64,000 nucleotides of DNA from Bacillota bacterium. GTDB lineage: Bacteria; Bacillota; Negativicutes; Sporomusales; CTSoil-080. This document shows, in pieces, positions 44,687 through 53,846 of this stretch. Each line of letters opens with the position of its first letter. The stretch's first letter is position 1. Position numbers and translations under genes: made by a program. A model generated the notes under the pieces. That model saw only the letters and a program-made list of their open reading frames with translations, was not told the origin of the DNA and made no database searches. The DNA lies in assembly GCA_017889635.1 (NCBI GenBank), contig JAGGAC010000026.1:23803-87802 (forward strand), written 5' to 3'.

Positions 44687-45979
44687 GTGAAATTGTCTCA
44701 ACGGTGTCGCATCACCTTAATTTCTAGCTTAGTCATTGCAGCTTTATGCCACCCTGTGTTTGCAGGCCCAATTGAACTCACTTTAGACGATAGTATTAAA
44801 TTAGCACTTAAAAATAATTACGATACTAAAATTGCAGAGGCCAACAGGGAACAGTATGCCTGGGCCATAAAACAAGCTAAGGCAAATAAAGGAGCTGCAC
44901 TAACCTACGCTCATACCAGCGAACGTTATAATACCCCTCCTACTATATACACGCCCAACTATACATATACCAACACTTTTGACAATCAGCTGTCCCTCAC
45001 TTTCCCAGTATACTCCGGCGGTAAATTAGAAAGTAAAATTGACCAGGCCAAACTTGATCTCACTGTTGCTGATCTTGATCTCGCTACCGCGAAACAGCAA
45101 CTAAAACTAAATGTAGTAACCTACTACTTTAATGTCCTCGAGTACCGCAACGAAGTCCGAAATTGTCAAGAAACGGTTAATAATTACACAGAACACCTAA
45201 ACCTGGTTAACAATAAATATCGTCTAGGTATGGTGGCAAAAACCGATGTTTTATCAAGCCAGGTCAATCTGGCTGACGGCCAAGACAGTCTGATTAAAGC
45301 TCAAAATAACTATAATAACGCAGTAGCCACTCTCAATAATGCGCTTGGTCTTCCTCATGGTTCAGAGTTATCCCTAAAAGATGACTTTAAATATGTAAAA
45401 AATACACAGACCCTTGAAGAATGCCTTAATTACGCCGAAAACCACCGACCGGAAATAGCCCAGTATAAAGCAAAAGTTGCCAGTGCTGAAGCCGATATCA
45501 AAATTGCCAAAAGCGGCTATCGTCCAACAGTTGATCTCACCGCCCAACAAGACTGGAATGATAGCCATCTACCTGGAACAGAAAACAGTAATTGGCTGGT
45601 AAAATTGACTGCATCTTTTAATTTATTTGATTCAGGCTTAACCGACTCCCAAATTCACCAAGCTGACTACAGTTTGACCAAAGTTCGCCACCAAGCTAAC
45701 CAAAAACGCGATTCAATTTTACTGGATGTACGTCAGTACTATTTAAGTATGTATGAAGCCGAAAAAAGAATTGAAACAAGCAAAGTTTCTGTTAATCAAG
45801 CTTCCGAAAACCTGATGATTGAGAAAGCCAAATATAATCTCGGAGCTGGTACAAATATCGATGTCCTTGACGCTGTATTATCACTTGATAAAGCCAAGAA
45901 AAATTATACTCTGGCGTTATATGACTATAACACCGCTAAAGCCTCACTAGAACAAGCTATGGGGATACCAGTTAAATAA
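44687..45979 (+). CDS. TolC-family outer membrane protein, second copy
   Basis: A 430-residue paralogue of the protein at 9496-10791, with a signal peptide to about VFAG, ELTLDDSIKLALKNN, FPVYSGGKLESKID, and the second repeat LEECLNYAENHRPE. Near-identical tails (SRARLDKAIGVSVE versus TAKASLEQAMGIPVK) show common ancestry. It starts with GTG behind AAGGAGG. It stands alone without pump genes, so it may serve pumps such as the EmrAB-like one. Confidence 0.9.
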   Translation: MKLSQRCRITLISSLVIAALCHPVFAGPIELTLDDSIKLALKNNYDTKIAEANREQYAWAIKQAKANKGAALTYAHTSERYNTPPTIYTPNYTYTNTFDNQLSLTFPVYSGGKLESKIDQAKLDLTVADLDLATAKQQLKLNVVTYYFNVLEYRNEVRNCQETVNNYTEHLNLVNNKYRLGMVAKTDVLSSQVNLADGQDSLIKAQNNYNNAVATLNNALGLPHGSELSLKDDFKYVKNTQTLEECLNYAENHRPEIAQYKAKVASAEADIKIAKSGYRPTVDLTAQQDWNDSHLPGTENSNWLVKLTASFNLFDSGLTDSQIHQADYSLTKVRHQANQKRDSILLDVRQYYLSMYEAEKRIETSKVSVNQASENLMIEKAKYNLGAGTNIDVLDAVLSLDKAKKNYTLALYDYNTAKASLEQAMGIPVK

Positions 45980-45991
45980 ACCAATCTTCTC

Positions 45992-46031
45992 AAGAGAACC
46001 GCTTAAACCAATGAGTTTAGGTGGTTCTCTT
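45992..46031 (+). terminator. Terminator after the second tolC-type gene
   Basis: A 17-bp stem (AAGAGAACCGCTTAAAC) closed with two G-U pairs and a 6-nt loop. Confidence 0.7.
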
Positions 46032-46048
46032 ATGTTAAATCCATAAAT

Positions 46049-46369
46049 TCATAAACTGCTTTTAGCAATAATGCGTTTTATCTCTTCAATCTCTTTTTTC
46101 AGTTCTTTAAATTGCGTTTTAATTTCCTGTTCTTTTTGTTCATTCTCCAACTCTTCTTGGCGAGCGTCTATAAGCGCCCGCTGGGCGGCAACAACTACGA
46201 GCACCTGACCTAAAAAACCAAAGAAAGCACTAATAACAAGTTGCTCCGTAATCTTAAGTGGTTGAGTTGCTATAACAAAACCAATTAAAAACTCTAACGT
46301 AACAATTTCATCAGGACTTAATTGAAACAGTAATGCGTCATCCAAAACCACCACCCCAGTCATTGCCAT
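46049..46369 (-). CDS. Small membrane protein with C-terminal coiled coil
   Basis: Up to 106 residues. Hydrophobic stretches lie at about 22-36 and 42-60 (LVISAFFGFLGQVLVVVAA), followed by a charged, Glu/Lys-rich coiled coil (~66-102). The start is uncertain: the ATG at 46369 lacks a clear ribosome site, and an internal GTG or TTG within the first nine codons, after GGGGTGG, is possible. Single gene; function unknown. Confidence 0.6.
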   Translation of the reverse strand: MAMTGVVVLDDALLFQLSPDEIVTLEFLIGFVIATQPLKITEQLVISAFFGFLGQVLVVVAAQRALIDARQEELENEQKEQEIKTQFKELKKEIEEIKRIIAKSSL

Positions 46370-46430
46370 TTACGATAAAATATGTTTTATATTAATTGTC
46401 TATGATACACACTACCGCAAAATGAAATAA

Positions 46431-46457
46431 ACGACCGGGAAAAAATCTCCCGGTCGT
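46431..46457 (-). terminator. Terminator after recA
   Basis: A 10-bp stem ACGACCGGGA / TCCCGGTCGT; on the minus strand TTATTTCATTTT follows. Confidence 0.75.
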
Positions 46458-46483
46458 ATACTTACAACGCCTTTTAGTAGCGC

Positions 46484-47560
46484 TTATGCAAGTAATTCAG
46501 CTTCTTCATTTACTTCTACTTTGGCTTCAGTATTTTTTTGCGGCACTGGTTTTCCGACTGACATAAGCTCACGGATTTTCGCTTCGATTTCTCTTGCGAC
46601 TTCAGGCTGTTCCTTTAGTACCTCTTTTGCATTCTCCCGCCCCTGTCCCAATCGGTTTTGGCCGTACGAATACCACGCACCGCTCTTATTTATGACCTCT
46701 AGCTCAACGCCCATATCAACCAAAATCCCCTCATGGGAAATTCCCTGGCCATACATGATGTCGAATTCAGCCTGTCTAAACGGGGGAGCTACTTTATTCT
46801 TGACTACTTTCACTTTGGTACGCGAACCGACCACATCATTACCCTGTTTTAAAGTTTCTCCTTTACGGACTTCAATTCGTACCGAAGCGTAAAATTTCAG
46901 CGCCCGACCACCGGTTGTAGTCTCAGGATTGCCAAACATAACCCCCACTTTTTCTCGCAGCTGGTTAATAAAAATAGTAATGGTACGGGACTTGCTGATT
47001 ATTGCCGTCAATTTGCGCATCGCCTGTGACATAAGTCTGGCCTGCAAACCAACATGCGAATCCCCCATTTCACCTTCAAGCTCAGCCTTCGGTACCAGTG
47101 CAGCAACAGAATCAACAACAATAACATCAACAGCATTACTCCGCACTAAAGCCTCCGCTATTTCAAGCGCCTGCTCTCCACTATCCGGCTGAGAAACAAG
47201 CATTTCATCAATATTAACGCCAAGCGCTCTTGCATATACCGGATCCAGCGCATGTTCAGCGTCAATAAAAGCTGCTACACCACCGGTCTTTTGTACTTCA
47301 GCAATTATATGCAGCGCAACAGTTGTTTTACCAGATGATTCCGGGCCATATATTTCAACAACCCTCCCGCGCGGAACACCACCAACCCCAAGCGCGACAT
47401 CTAACGATAACGCCCCCGTTGGAATTACATCAACCTGCATATTGGCAACAGCCTCGCCCAGCCTCATAATCGAACCTTTGCCAAAATCCTTCTCAATTTG
47501 CTTCAATGTATTTTCAAGCGCCTTTACTCTGTCAATTGCTTCGCCATTTTTCTCAGCCAT
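46484..47560 (-). CDS. recA: RecA recombinase
   Basis: A 358-residue DNA strand-exchange ATPase and LexA co-protease. Walker [21 protein letters not shown], Walker [14 protein letters not shown], and loop L2 ([16 protein letters not shown]) are intact. The acidic tail after about residue 330 is usual. The ATG at 47560 follows GGAGG; an upstream in-frame GTG is less likely. Two LexA boxes lie directly upstream. Confidence 0.98.
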   Translation of the reverse strand: MAEKNGEAIDRVKALENTLKQIEKDFGKGSIMRLGEAVANMQVDVIPTGALSLDVALGVGGVPRGRVVEIYGPESSGKTTVALHIIAEVQKTGGVAAFIDAEHALDPVYARALGVNIDEMLVSQPDSGEQALEIAEALVRSNAVDVIVVDSVAALVPKAELEGEMGDSHVGLQARLMSQAMRKLTAIISKSRTITIFINQLREKVGVMFGNPETTTGGRALKFYASVRIEVRKGETLKQGNDVVGSRTKVKVVKNKVAPPFRQAEFDIMYGQGISHEGILVDMGVELEVINKSGAWYSYGQNRLGQGRENAKEVLKEQPEVAREIEAKIRELMSVGKPVPQKNTEAKVEVNEEAELLA

Positions 47561-47576
47561 AGCTATTCCCTCCACA

Positions 47577-47617
47577 GAACTAATGTTCAGTTATATTTTA
47601 TCACCGAACATTAGTTC
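47577..47617 (-). promoter_or_regulatory. Two LexA (SOS) boxes before recA
   Basis: GAAC-TAAT-GTTC (47577-47588) and GAAC-ATTA-GTTC (47606-47617) are both perfect GAAC-N4-GTTC Bacillota SOS boxes. The second is the reverse complement of the first, 29 bp apart, bracketing the likely recA promoter. Confidence 0.85.
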
Positions 47618-47646
47618 TGTAAATAGCTTTTAAATAATTTTTGATA

Positions 47647-48123
47647 TTATTGCTTTTGTTTTTTTACAGCCTGATAATTATTATATCTTTCCTTGCCTCT
47701 TTCATAAGCATTCTGTTCCTCTTCGGCGGTTATTTCCAGCGGCGGTACCCTAATAGGTTTTTTCCCTGCATTAAGTGCAATCATTGTAAAGTAACCACTG
47801 AGCGCCTTTTGGCAGGGATCATTGCTGTAGAGGTCTTCAACAAAAACTGTAACCGCGACTTCCATTGAACTACGGCCAACAAAAGTCAGATGAGCATGAC
47901 AAGTCACCAAGTTTCCAACATATATTGGAAGGTGAAAAGTTAATTCATCTACTCGGGCAGTCACAACATTGGTAAGTGCATGACGTTGGGCACAAACGAA
48001 AGCAGCATTATCCATCATCTTCATGATTTCACCGCCATGAACATTTCCTGCCGGATTAGCCTGATTAGGCTGCATAACCGCCGACATTACAACTTTTGAG
48101 CAAGCTACCGTCTTTCCCTCCAC
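47647..48123 (-). CDS. Acyl-CoA thioesterase (hotdog fold, YkhA/BACH type)
   Basis: A 158-residue hotdog-fold enzyme. MQPNQANPAGNVHGGEIMKMMD is the catalytic helix region of the cytosolic acyl-CoA hydrolase family, with VTARVDELTFHLPIYVG as the next strand. It hydrolyses acyl-CoA; chain preference is unknown. Start is GTG at 48123, 6 nt from AGGAGG. It lies upstream of recA on the same strand. Confidence 0.9.
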   Translation of the reverse strand: MEGKTVACSKVVMSAVMQPNQANPAGNVHGGEIMKMMDNAAFVCAQRHALTNVVTARVDELTFHLPIYVGNLVTCHAHLTFVGRSSMEVAVTVFVEDLYSNDPCQKALSGYFTMIALNAGKKPIRVPPLEITAEEEQNAYERGKERYNNYQAVKKQKQ

Positions 48124-48351
48124 AACATACCTCCTAGCTAAATTTCCACTTTTTGGTTATTAACTGCGTTTTTAGTATATCACAGGTCCAGTCGCTAACT
48201 GTTAAAATACAATTAAGATTATTTAACTTTCGGGCTAACTTGATCAGATTTCCTGTTGATTTTTCCCGAAACATGACTGTAACGGTAGCAACTTCACTTG
48301 ATTACGCATAATATACACAGGAAATGAAACCGAATATAAGGAGGTATTTGT

Positions 48352-48465
48352 ATGGGTCTCGGTAGATTCGGTTGCGGTGGCGGCGGAGGCTCTATCGCTA
48401 TTGTGATCATAATCATTATTCTGCTCCTATTATTCTGGGGTGAAGAAAGTTCTGTATCTATTTAA
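48352..48465 (+). CDS. YjcZ-like micro-protein 1 (37 residues)
   Basis: The ATG at 48352 is preceded by AAGGAGG. The product has a Gly-rich head (GLGRFGCGGGGG), a hydrophobic helix of Ile/Val/Leu (IAIVIIIIILLLLFW) and a short acidic tail (GEESS). This matches the layout of YjcZ-type small spore-associated membrane proteins. A paralogue at 55916-56029 shares the head, helix and GE(E/D)SS tail, which supports both as genuine. Function within the spore or membrane is unknown. Confidence 0.75.
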   Translation: MGLGRFGCGGGGGSIAIVIIIIILLLLFWGEESSVSI

Positions 48466-48815
48466 GCTCAACACTTTTCACTTACAGAATACTATCTCGC
48501 CCTGCTAGCACCCCTATTATCCCCCCTATTTTATAAATGGCAATGGTACTATCAGATAATTAGTCAAGCCCTACCAGCCAGCCAAACTTCTAAATACTCC
48601 ATAACTAAGCACCTATTTCTTATTGAAATAGGTGCTTAGTTATGGAGTAGAGCATGCATGATCACACTCCTTTACTACAACTATAGAAATAATCCATCAA
48701 CTAGATATCTTTGTATCTAATAATAAGAATTTTTTACTAGCCGCCTTTTTAATACCAAATCTTAAAGATATTATGTAGATTTATCCTTGTATAATATATA
48801 ACTATAAAGGAGGGA
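48466..48815. other. Intergenic region with a long hairpin and a promoter-like site
   Basis: No gene seen. It contains the 24-bp perfect hairpin at 48595-48649, and a TATAAT at 48790-48795 that could drive the short frame starting at 48816. Confidence 0.5.
48595..48649. repeat. 24-bp perfect hairpin
   Basis: Arms 48595-48618 and 48626-48649 are exact complements with a 7-nt loop CTTATTG. No strong T-run follows on the plus strand. It may end the micro-protein transcript or be a small inverted-repeat element. Confidence 0.6.
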
Positions 48816-48992
48816 ACGCCTACCAAGCAATATTACAAAGTTAATGTGCATAGAAAAAAACATGTGAAGACCCCGTGGATATTAGTAACTTCACTGTACA
48901 ATTCAAGGAAAAAGCAGCTGCCGTTGAAATCCCTGGAGCTCCAATTAAGCTGGCGCAATAGTAAAGAACAGCAATCAGTAATTACAAAATAA
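48816..48992 (+). other. 58-codon frame with ACG in place of a start codon
   Basis: AAGGAGGGA is followed directly by ACG, which opens a frame (TPTKQYYKVNVHRKKHVK...) to TAA at 48990. The product is very basic and ends 26 nt before the next gene's start. A TATAAT lies 20 bp upstream of the ribosome site. Either ACG is used, or an ATG was lost by one transition, or the frame is chance. Confidence 0.3.
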
Positions 48993-49018
48993 CATTGCTT
49001 AAAAGGAGCGATATTTTC

Positions 49019-49507
49019 TTGAAATGGGTTAATCACAAACTGGTTACAGGCAGTTTAATTTTTGCAGTAACCGGCAATCCGATTCTAAGCTTAGTTTCAG
49101 CAGCTGGCAGCATTGTTCCAGATGCTATAGAAAGAATGCCAATCGGCAAACGAATGACTCATAGACAATTCTCGCATTGGTGGCTTCCATATCTGGTAGT
49201 CTTCTATTTATCATATTCCTCTGCATCACAGCATGGGGTTCTTAATATAACTGCCAAGAATATTTACGACTTAGTTTTCTATCAACATTTTTCGTCCCTA
49301 AGCGGCTTTTTAGTGATAGCTTACTTCAGTCTTGGTAGCCTGCTACACATTGCTGAAGATGCCTTCTGTGGAACAGTTCCTTGTATTACTATTCATCACC
49401 GGATTGGAATAAAATTATTTAAGGTCGGCTCACCACGGGAATATTTGATCGCTTTTAGTCTCAGTTTGCTGCTTTTGTCCAGTAGACTGTATTTAGGCTG
49501 GTTTTAA
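49019..49507 (+). CDS. YdjM/DUF457-like membrane-bound metal-dependent hydrolase
   Basis: About 162 residues from a TTG at 49019, with AAAAGGAG 10 nt upstream; another TTG at 48995 is in frame. Features are SAAGSIVPDAIERMP, the His-containing MTHRQFSHWW, and LLHIAEDAFCGTVP, the conserved His/Asp pattern of the YdjM (LexA-regulated) family, with several hydrophobic segments. Function of the family is poorly known; metal binding is inferred from the conserved His and Asp residues. Confidence 0.75.
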   Translation: MKWVNHKLVTGSLIFAVTGNPILSLVSAAGSIVPDAIERMPIGKRMTHRQFSHWWLPYLVVFYLSYSSASQHGVLNITAKNIYDLVFYQHFSSLSGFLVIAYFSLGSLLHIAEDAFCGTVPCITIHHRIGIKLFKVGSPREYLIAFSLSLLLLSSRLYLGWF

Positions 49508-49555
49508 TAACCACCACGGCTTAATCATAATCATGATTAAGCCGTGGTGGTTATT
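49506..49555. terminator. Bidirectional terminator
   Basis: A 22-bp perfect stem (arms 49506-49527 and 49534-49555), 6-nt loop, T-run on the plus side, between convergent genes. Confidence 0.85.
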
Positions 49556-49556
49556 T

Positions 49557-51269
49557 TTATATTTTAAAATTTTGGATTGCCTGTTGTAATTCCTCTGCCA
49601 TCTTAGCTAACGCCTGACCAGAAGCTGCAATTTGTTCCATAGATGCGGATTGCTCTTCAGTTGCTGCTGATACCGTCTGAGTCTGGCCAGCGGTATTTTT
49701 GCTTTCGTCGTCAATTGCTTTTACAGCCCCCACAATTTGCTGGCTACCAGCAGCCATCTCCTCTATAGCAGTCGATATTTCCCGTACTTGATTGGACATT
49801 TGTCCAATCATCTGAACAATTTCACGGAAACTTGCTCCAGCCATATTAACAACCTCGGTGCCTGTTGTAACTTCTTTTTTCCCTTCATCCATAAAGGTAA
49901 CTGCATCACTAGTCTTACTTTGAACTTCACTAATTAAATTGGCAATTTGCTTTGCAGATTCTTGGGACTGTTCAGCAAGTTTGCGTACTTCATCAGCAAC
50001 CACTGCAAATCCGCGCCCCTGCTCCCCAGCTCTTGCCGCTTCAATTGCAGCATTTAAGGCTAAAAGATTAGTCTGCCCAGCAATACTTGATATAACCTCA
50101 ACAATTTGGCCGATCTTTTTCGATTTCTCTTCCAATTCACTAATCACATTTGCTGTATTTGTTGTCTTCTCTTCAATAACAAGCATCTGATTTACTGCTT
50201 TTTCTATAGCTTTTTCTCCGTCATTTGCTGTCCTTGCCGTTTTTTCCGCCGCACTTGAAACTCCATTGGCATTTGACGCTACTTGCTGTATTCCGGCTGA
50301 CATTTGTTCAACAGTAGCGGTTGAGGCTTCTATAGCCTTAAGCTGTTTTTCTGTTCCTTTGGCAACTTCAGTAATTGAAAAAGCAACTTGATTGGCTGCT
50401 TGTGCTGATTGCTCAGCACTTGATGCCATTTCCTCAGAAGATGCAGCCAAATGTTCAGATGTTTGAGTCAACTGCCTAATTAAGCCTCGCATATTTTCGT
50501 TTGTTTTATCAAAGGCTTTCGCCAGATCACCAGTTTCATCCTGCGAATTAAGATGATCTGCCAATACATCAATTGAAAAATTCCCTTTAGCAATTTCACT
50601 CATATGTAGAATTGCGCCATGAATTGGTCTGGTAATCTTCCGGGTAATAATAACAGCAGTTCCTATGCCGATGACAACCGCAACTATTGTCAGTACTAGC
50701 AATACCACATAAGCACCTTTCCCTGTAACCTTAGCATCCTCAAACGCATCGTCGATTTGTTTATTACGAAATTGAATATATTCTTCTTGCTTTTTACTAA
50801 TCTCCGCCGCCGTAGGCTCTAACTCACTTCTCATAACTGCAAATAGTTCTTCGAATTTCCCTTCCCGCCTTAACGGAATAACCTTTTCCATAGCTATTTT
50901 ATTGTATGCATCATCCAATGCTTTTAGCTCTTGTGCAAACTGCTTATCCTGCGGAGTAATTGCCATCTCAATTAATTCTTGAGTAATTTGATTATCTTCT
51001 TTCCCTAGCTTTTCATACTCCTCTAAATAAGAATCTTTTCCTATAACTAAAAAACCTAGTACTTGTGCCATTTTTAAATTATTATTACTAACTAGCTTAT
51101 TGGTTTTTTCCAACAAAACTAGATTTTTTTCCTGTAAATTTTCATTAATACAATTCATACTCTTAATCAAATACATTCCCACACTAGTAGAAATAACCAT
51201 AATTACGAGAACAACTACAAAACCAATCGTAATTCTTGTTCCAATTCTCACGTTGCTAGCACCATCCAT
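49557..51269 (-). CDS. Methyl-accepting chemotaxis protein
   Basis: A 570-residue chemoreceptor. TM1 is at about 12-32, followed by a ~155-residue extracytoplasmic four-helix-bundle-like sensor domain and TM2 at about 188-210. A HAMP domain (~210-265) leads into the MCP signalling domain. The hairpin tip is intact: [20 protein letters not shown] and [15 protein letters not shown]. The ATG at 51269 has only a weak ribosome site. Its ligand is unknown. No chemotaxis kinase genes are near. Confidence 0.92.
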   Translation of the reverse strand: MDGASNVRIGTRITIGFVVVLVIMVISTSVGMYLIKSMNCINENLQEKNLVLLEKTNKLVSNNNLKMAQVLGFLVIGKDSYLEEYEKLGKEDNQITQELIEMAITPQDKQFAQELKALDDAYNKIAMEKVIPLRREGKFEELFAVMRSELEPTAAEISKKQEEYIQFRNKQIDDAFEDAKVTGKGAYVVLLVLTIVAVVIGIGTAVIITRKITRPIHGAILHMSEIAKGNFSIDVLADHLNSQDETGDLAKAFDKTNENMRGLIRQLTQTSEHLAASSEEMASSAEQSAQAANQVAFSITEVAKGTEKQLKAIEASTATVEQMSAGIQQVASNANGVSSAAEKTARTANDGEKAIEKAVNQMLVIEEKTTNTANVISELEEKSKKIGQIVEVISSIAGQTNLLALNAAIEAARAGEQGRGFAVVADEVRKLAEQSQESAKQIANLISEVQSKTSDAVTFMDEGKKEVTTGTEVVNMAGASFREIVQMIGQMSNQVREISTAIEEMAAGSQQIVGAVKAIDDESKNTAGQTQTVSAATEEQSASMEQIAASGQALAKMAEELQQAIQNFKI

Positions 51270-51971
51270 TTTTCTGTATATTTATTTTCCATCATTACAC
51301 AATTAGCCATCACATTACTAACATTGGATAACTATTTATATCGTAATCACCTCAATCCCCCGCCCCTCTGCATCGTCTACAAATATATTGCCTCAGATTT
51401 ACTATAATCAAGTTTACGGCTACGTGCATTTATTGTTGCATTTCCAAATTCTTTTTCCTTATTCACCTTTCATTTTTTGACATTTTATTATCTTTTTTCG
51501 ATATTATTTTACATTTTCCTCTATCTTTTTCCAATTATATCTAAACTTCCATACCAAATTCTAATATTACAAGAAATATTCTAGCATCAAGATTGACAAA
51601 GATTCTAAATAGCTGCTATGTTATTTCCAATAATTTCTATAAGTTTTAGTTATCTAAGTTTGCTCACGCCAGGAATATTGATATGACCACCTTACTCCAT
51701 GAATAGCTATAAGTAATTAGAGAAGCCATGGGCTTATAAGCCCATGACTTCTCTAATTACTTATATAAAAATCTGGTCAAACATAACAATTTTGTTTTCA
51801 GGCACACAAATTGCGTTAAATAAATGTAGATAAAAAATCCAACAACTTATTTGTTGGCTCAATACTTAAATTTAGGCATATAAAAACGCCCTCATCCAAG
51901 TAATATTTATTCTCAAAACGGTAAAAACAGTACCATTGTGAGAATATGAAAAAAATTTAAAGGAGAGTAAA
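51270..51971. other. 700-bp intergenic region
   Basis: A/T-rich. It holds the long hairpin at 51711-51762, a small hairpin CCAACAA/TTGTTGG at 51839-51857 that on the minus strand runs into TTTTTT, and an imperfect stem at about 51911-51945 just before the methyltransferase remnant. No intact gene. Confidence 0.5.
51711..51762. repeat. Long inverted repeat (23 bp arms, one mismatch)
   Basis: Arms AAGTAATTAGAGAAG plus CATGGGC and their complements, separated by one mismatch and a 6-nt loop. No T-run follows. Confidence 0.55.
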
Positions 51972-52242
51972 ACGAGTTACCTTGATACTGCCCACGAATT
52001 ATACAAAACAGCAGCATTATCTCCGCAAACAAAACTTTGCTGCGTTACAAACCAGCCAAAGTATCTATCAGAATTAATTTTTCCCAGCATCATGCACGAA
52101 ATGAATTACGGCTGTGGAACAACAGTCCATTTAGGTGAACTAAATCCCCAAGCAACTAGATGGCAACCTTCGCGCCCTCCAGCGCAAAGATCTCTTCATT
52201 ACTCAACCTACCTATCATTATACCAGTGGAGGTTGCTGTTAA
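51972..52242 (+). pseudogene. Remnant of a SAM-dependent methyltransferase (ArsM-like)
   Basis: GGAGAG is followed by ACG where ATG is expected, then SYLDTAHELYKTAALSPQ..., LCCVTNQPKYLSEL, and IMHEMNYGCGTTVHLGELN. This resembles the N-terminus of ArsM/UbiE-type methyltransferases found with arsenosugar genes. After about 58 codons similarity stops. In another frame from ~52150, QLDGNLRALQRKD and a final TYHYTSGGCC look like the C-terminus of the same family, ending at 52242. Most of the gene, including the SAM-binding core, is missing, and the two ends are out of frame. A UbiA-type gene starts 41 nt downstream. Confidence 0.6.
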
Positions 52243-52283
52243 AATAACACCATATTTATTAGTCAGAAAGTGAGGTTTTACTA

Positions 52284-53186
52284 TTGCTAAAAATCTGGTT
52301 TTGGGCATTAAGACCTTGGTCTTATACTGCCGCATTTGTGCCTGTCGCCCTCGGTACCGTTTTAGCTGCATGGCAGGACAAATTCGATATTGGCTTGTTT
52401 CTCCTGACACTGGTGGGGGGAGTTTTTATGCAGGCAGGAACTAATTTAATAAATACCTACGGTGATTACATATCCGGAGTAGACACTCTGGATTCGGCAG
52501 TAACTTGTCCGCAATTAGTATCCGGAATATTGAAACCGTTTGAAATAAAAGCAGCCGGAATAGTTTTTTTTGCTTTTGCCTGCGCAATTGGAGGCTGGCT
52601 CACTTATCAGCGAGGCTGGCCAATCATCATTGTCGGCTTGATAGGCCTAATAGGCGGTTATTGTTACACCGCAGGTTTTTCATATAAATACAAAGGTTTG
52701 GGTTCGATTGTGGTCTTTTTCCTGATGGGCCCACTCATGGCTTGGCCGGCATATTTTATTCAAACCGGCCAATTGAACTGGCTCCCAGTATGGGTTTCCC
52801 TTCCTGTTGGGTTTCTTGTGGCCGGTATATTGCATGCTAACGATCTAAGGGATATGGCTTATGACCGCCAAGCAGGCATAAAGACTCTTGCATTAATTCT
52901 CGGACTGCGAAAAAGTATGACTCTTTATTACAGTTTGTATTTAGCCGCTTTCCTTTGTCTCGCCGGAATGGTGTCTGCTTCACTTTTGCCTTGGACAGCT
53001 GCTTTACCGGTAATATTAATACCAACAACATTAAAATTACTAGACCAAGCTAGGATTGCTGCCAAAGGCTCGCGTGAAGCTATGCTCGTCCTCGAAAGCG
53101 CAGCCGCCAAATTTCATTTTCAATTTGGTTTGTTGCTGATTGCCGGTGTTGCTATCCATCCCCTTGCGCAAAGGTGGCTAATGTGA
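52284..53186 (+). CDS. UbiA-family prenyltransferase (MenA-like)
   Basis: A 300-residue integral membrane protein with about eight or nine helices. The first Asp-rich site is NLINTYGDYISGVDTLDS and the second ILHANDLRDMAYDRQAG, both typical of UbiA enzymes that attach a polyprenyl chain to an aromatic ring; LRPWSYTAAFVPVALGT is MenA-like. Start is TTG at 52284 with GTGAGG 8 nt upstream. It overlaps the CPBP gene by 4 nt. Menaquinone synthesis is plausible but the acceptor is not proven. Confidence 0.87.
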   Translation: MLKIWFWALRPWSYTAAFVPVALGTVLAAWQDKFDIGLFLLTLVGGVFMQAGTNLINTYGDYISGVDTLDSAVTCPQLVSGILKPFEIKAAGIVFFAFACAIGGWLTYQRGWPIIIVGLIGLIGGYCYTAGFSYKYKGLGSIVVFFLMGPLMAWPAYFIQTGQLNWLPVWVSLPVGFLVAGILHANDLRDMAYDRQAGIKTLALILGLRKSMTLYYSLYLAAFLCLAGMVSASLLPWTAALPVILIPTTLKLLDQARIAAKGSREAMLVLESAAAKFHFQFGLLLIAGVAIHPLAQRWLM

Positions 53187-53806
53187 ATAAAAAACCTGCC
53201 ACAATACAGATATTACTTTGCCTTCTATTGGCATTTTGCTTTTGGTATCTTACCTTTACTGTGAAATTATTGAATTTCTGGCTCTCTATGGCGATTGCCG
53301 CAATCATTCTGTCCACTCTGGCCTTGGCTTTCGGCGCCCATAACTTACAAAAAAGCGAACTCACCCTCGATAACTTTTTACGCGGGCTTTTTGCTGCACT
53401 TATCCTTTACGGAATCTTTAGGGCCGGAAATATCATTTCACAAGCCCTGTTTCATTTTGCTAAACCAGAGATATCTTCAATCTATAGCATCCGTAGTGAA
53501 GGACAGGCCGCCATTATCACCTTTGTGTTGTTATTTATCACCAGTCCTGGGGAAGAATTCTTCTGGCGAGGCTTTCTACAGCGCTGGACAATGGAACGGT
53601 TTGGCCCTATAATAGGCTGGCTCACTGCCTCTATAATCTATGGCGCCGTTCATATTGCATCAGGTAATATCATGCTAGTGCTGGCAGCGCTGGTCGCTGG
53701 ACTATTCTGGGGCTGGCTTTACCGTTATTCAGGCAGCTTGTTTGCATGCATAATTTCACATGCAGTTTGGACTGTGGGGATATTTGTTTTGTTTCCAATC
53801 CTATAG
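53183..53806 (+). CDS. CPBP-family intramembrane metalloprotease
   Basis: A 207-residue protein with about six to seven transmembrane segments. Family motifs are PGEEFFWRGFLQ (EExxxR), IIYGAVHIASGN (His), and FACIISHAVWT (final His). Start is taken as GTG at 53183, overlapping the UbiA stop (ATGTGA frame junction) with AAAGGTGG upstream; a GTG at 53174 is also in frame. It is coupled to the UbiA gene. CPBP (Abi/CAAX) proteases cleave membrane-bound substrates; the target here is unknown. Confidence 0.87.
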   Translation: MNKKPATIQILLCLLLAFCFWYLTFTVKLLNFWLSMAIAAIILSTLALAFGAHNLQKSELTLDNFLRGLFAALILYGIFRAGNIISQALFHFAKPEISSIYSIRSEGQAAIITFVLLFITSPGEEFFWRGFLQRWTMERFGPIIGWLTASIIYGAVHIASGNIMLVLAALVAGLFWGWLYRYSGSLFACIISHAVWTVGIFVLFPIL

Positions 53807-53846
53807 CCAATATAAATAATACACTTCCTTTATAAATTGCCCACTT

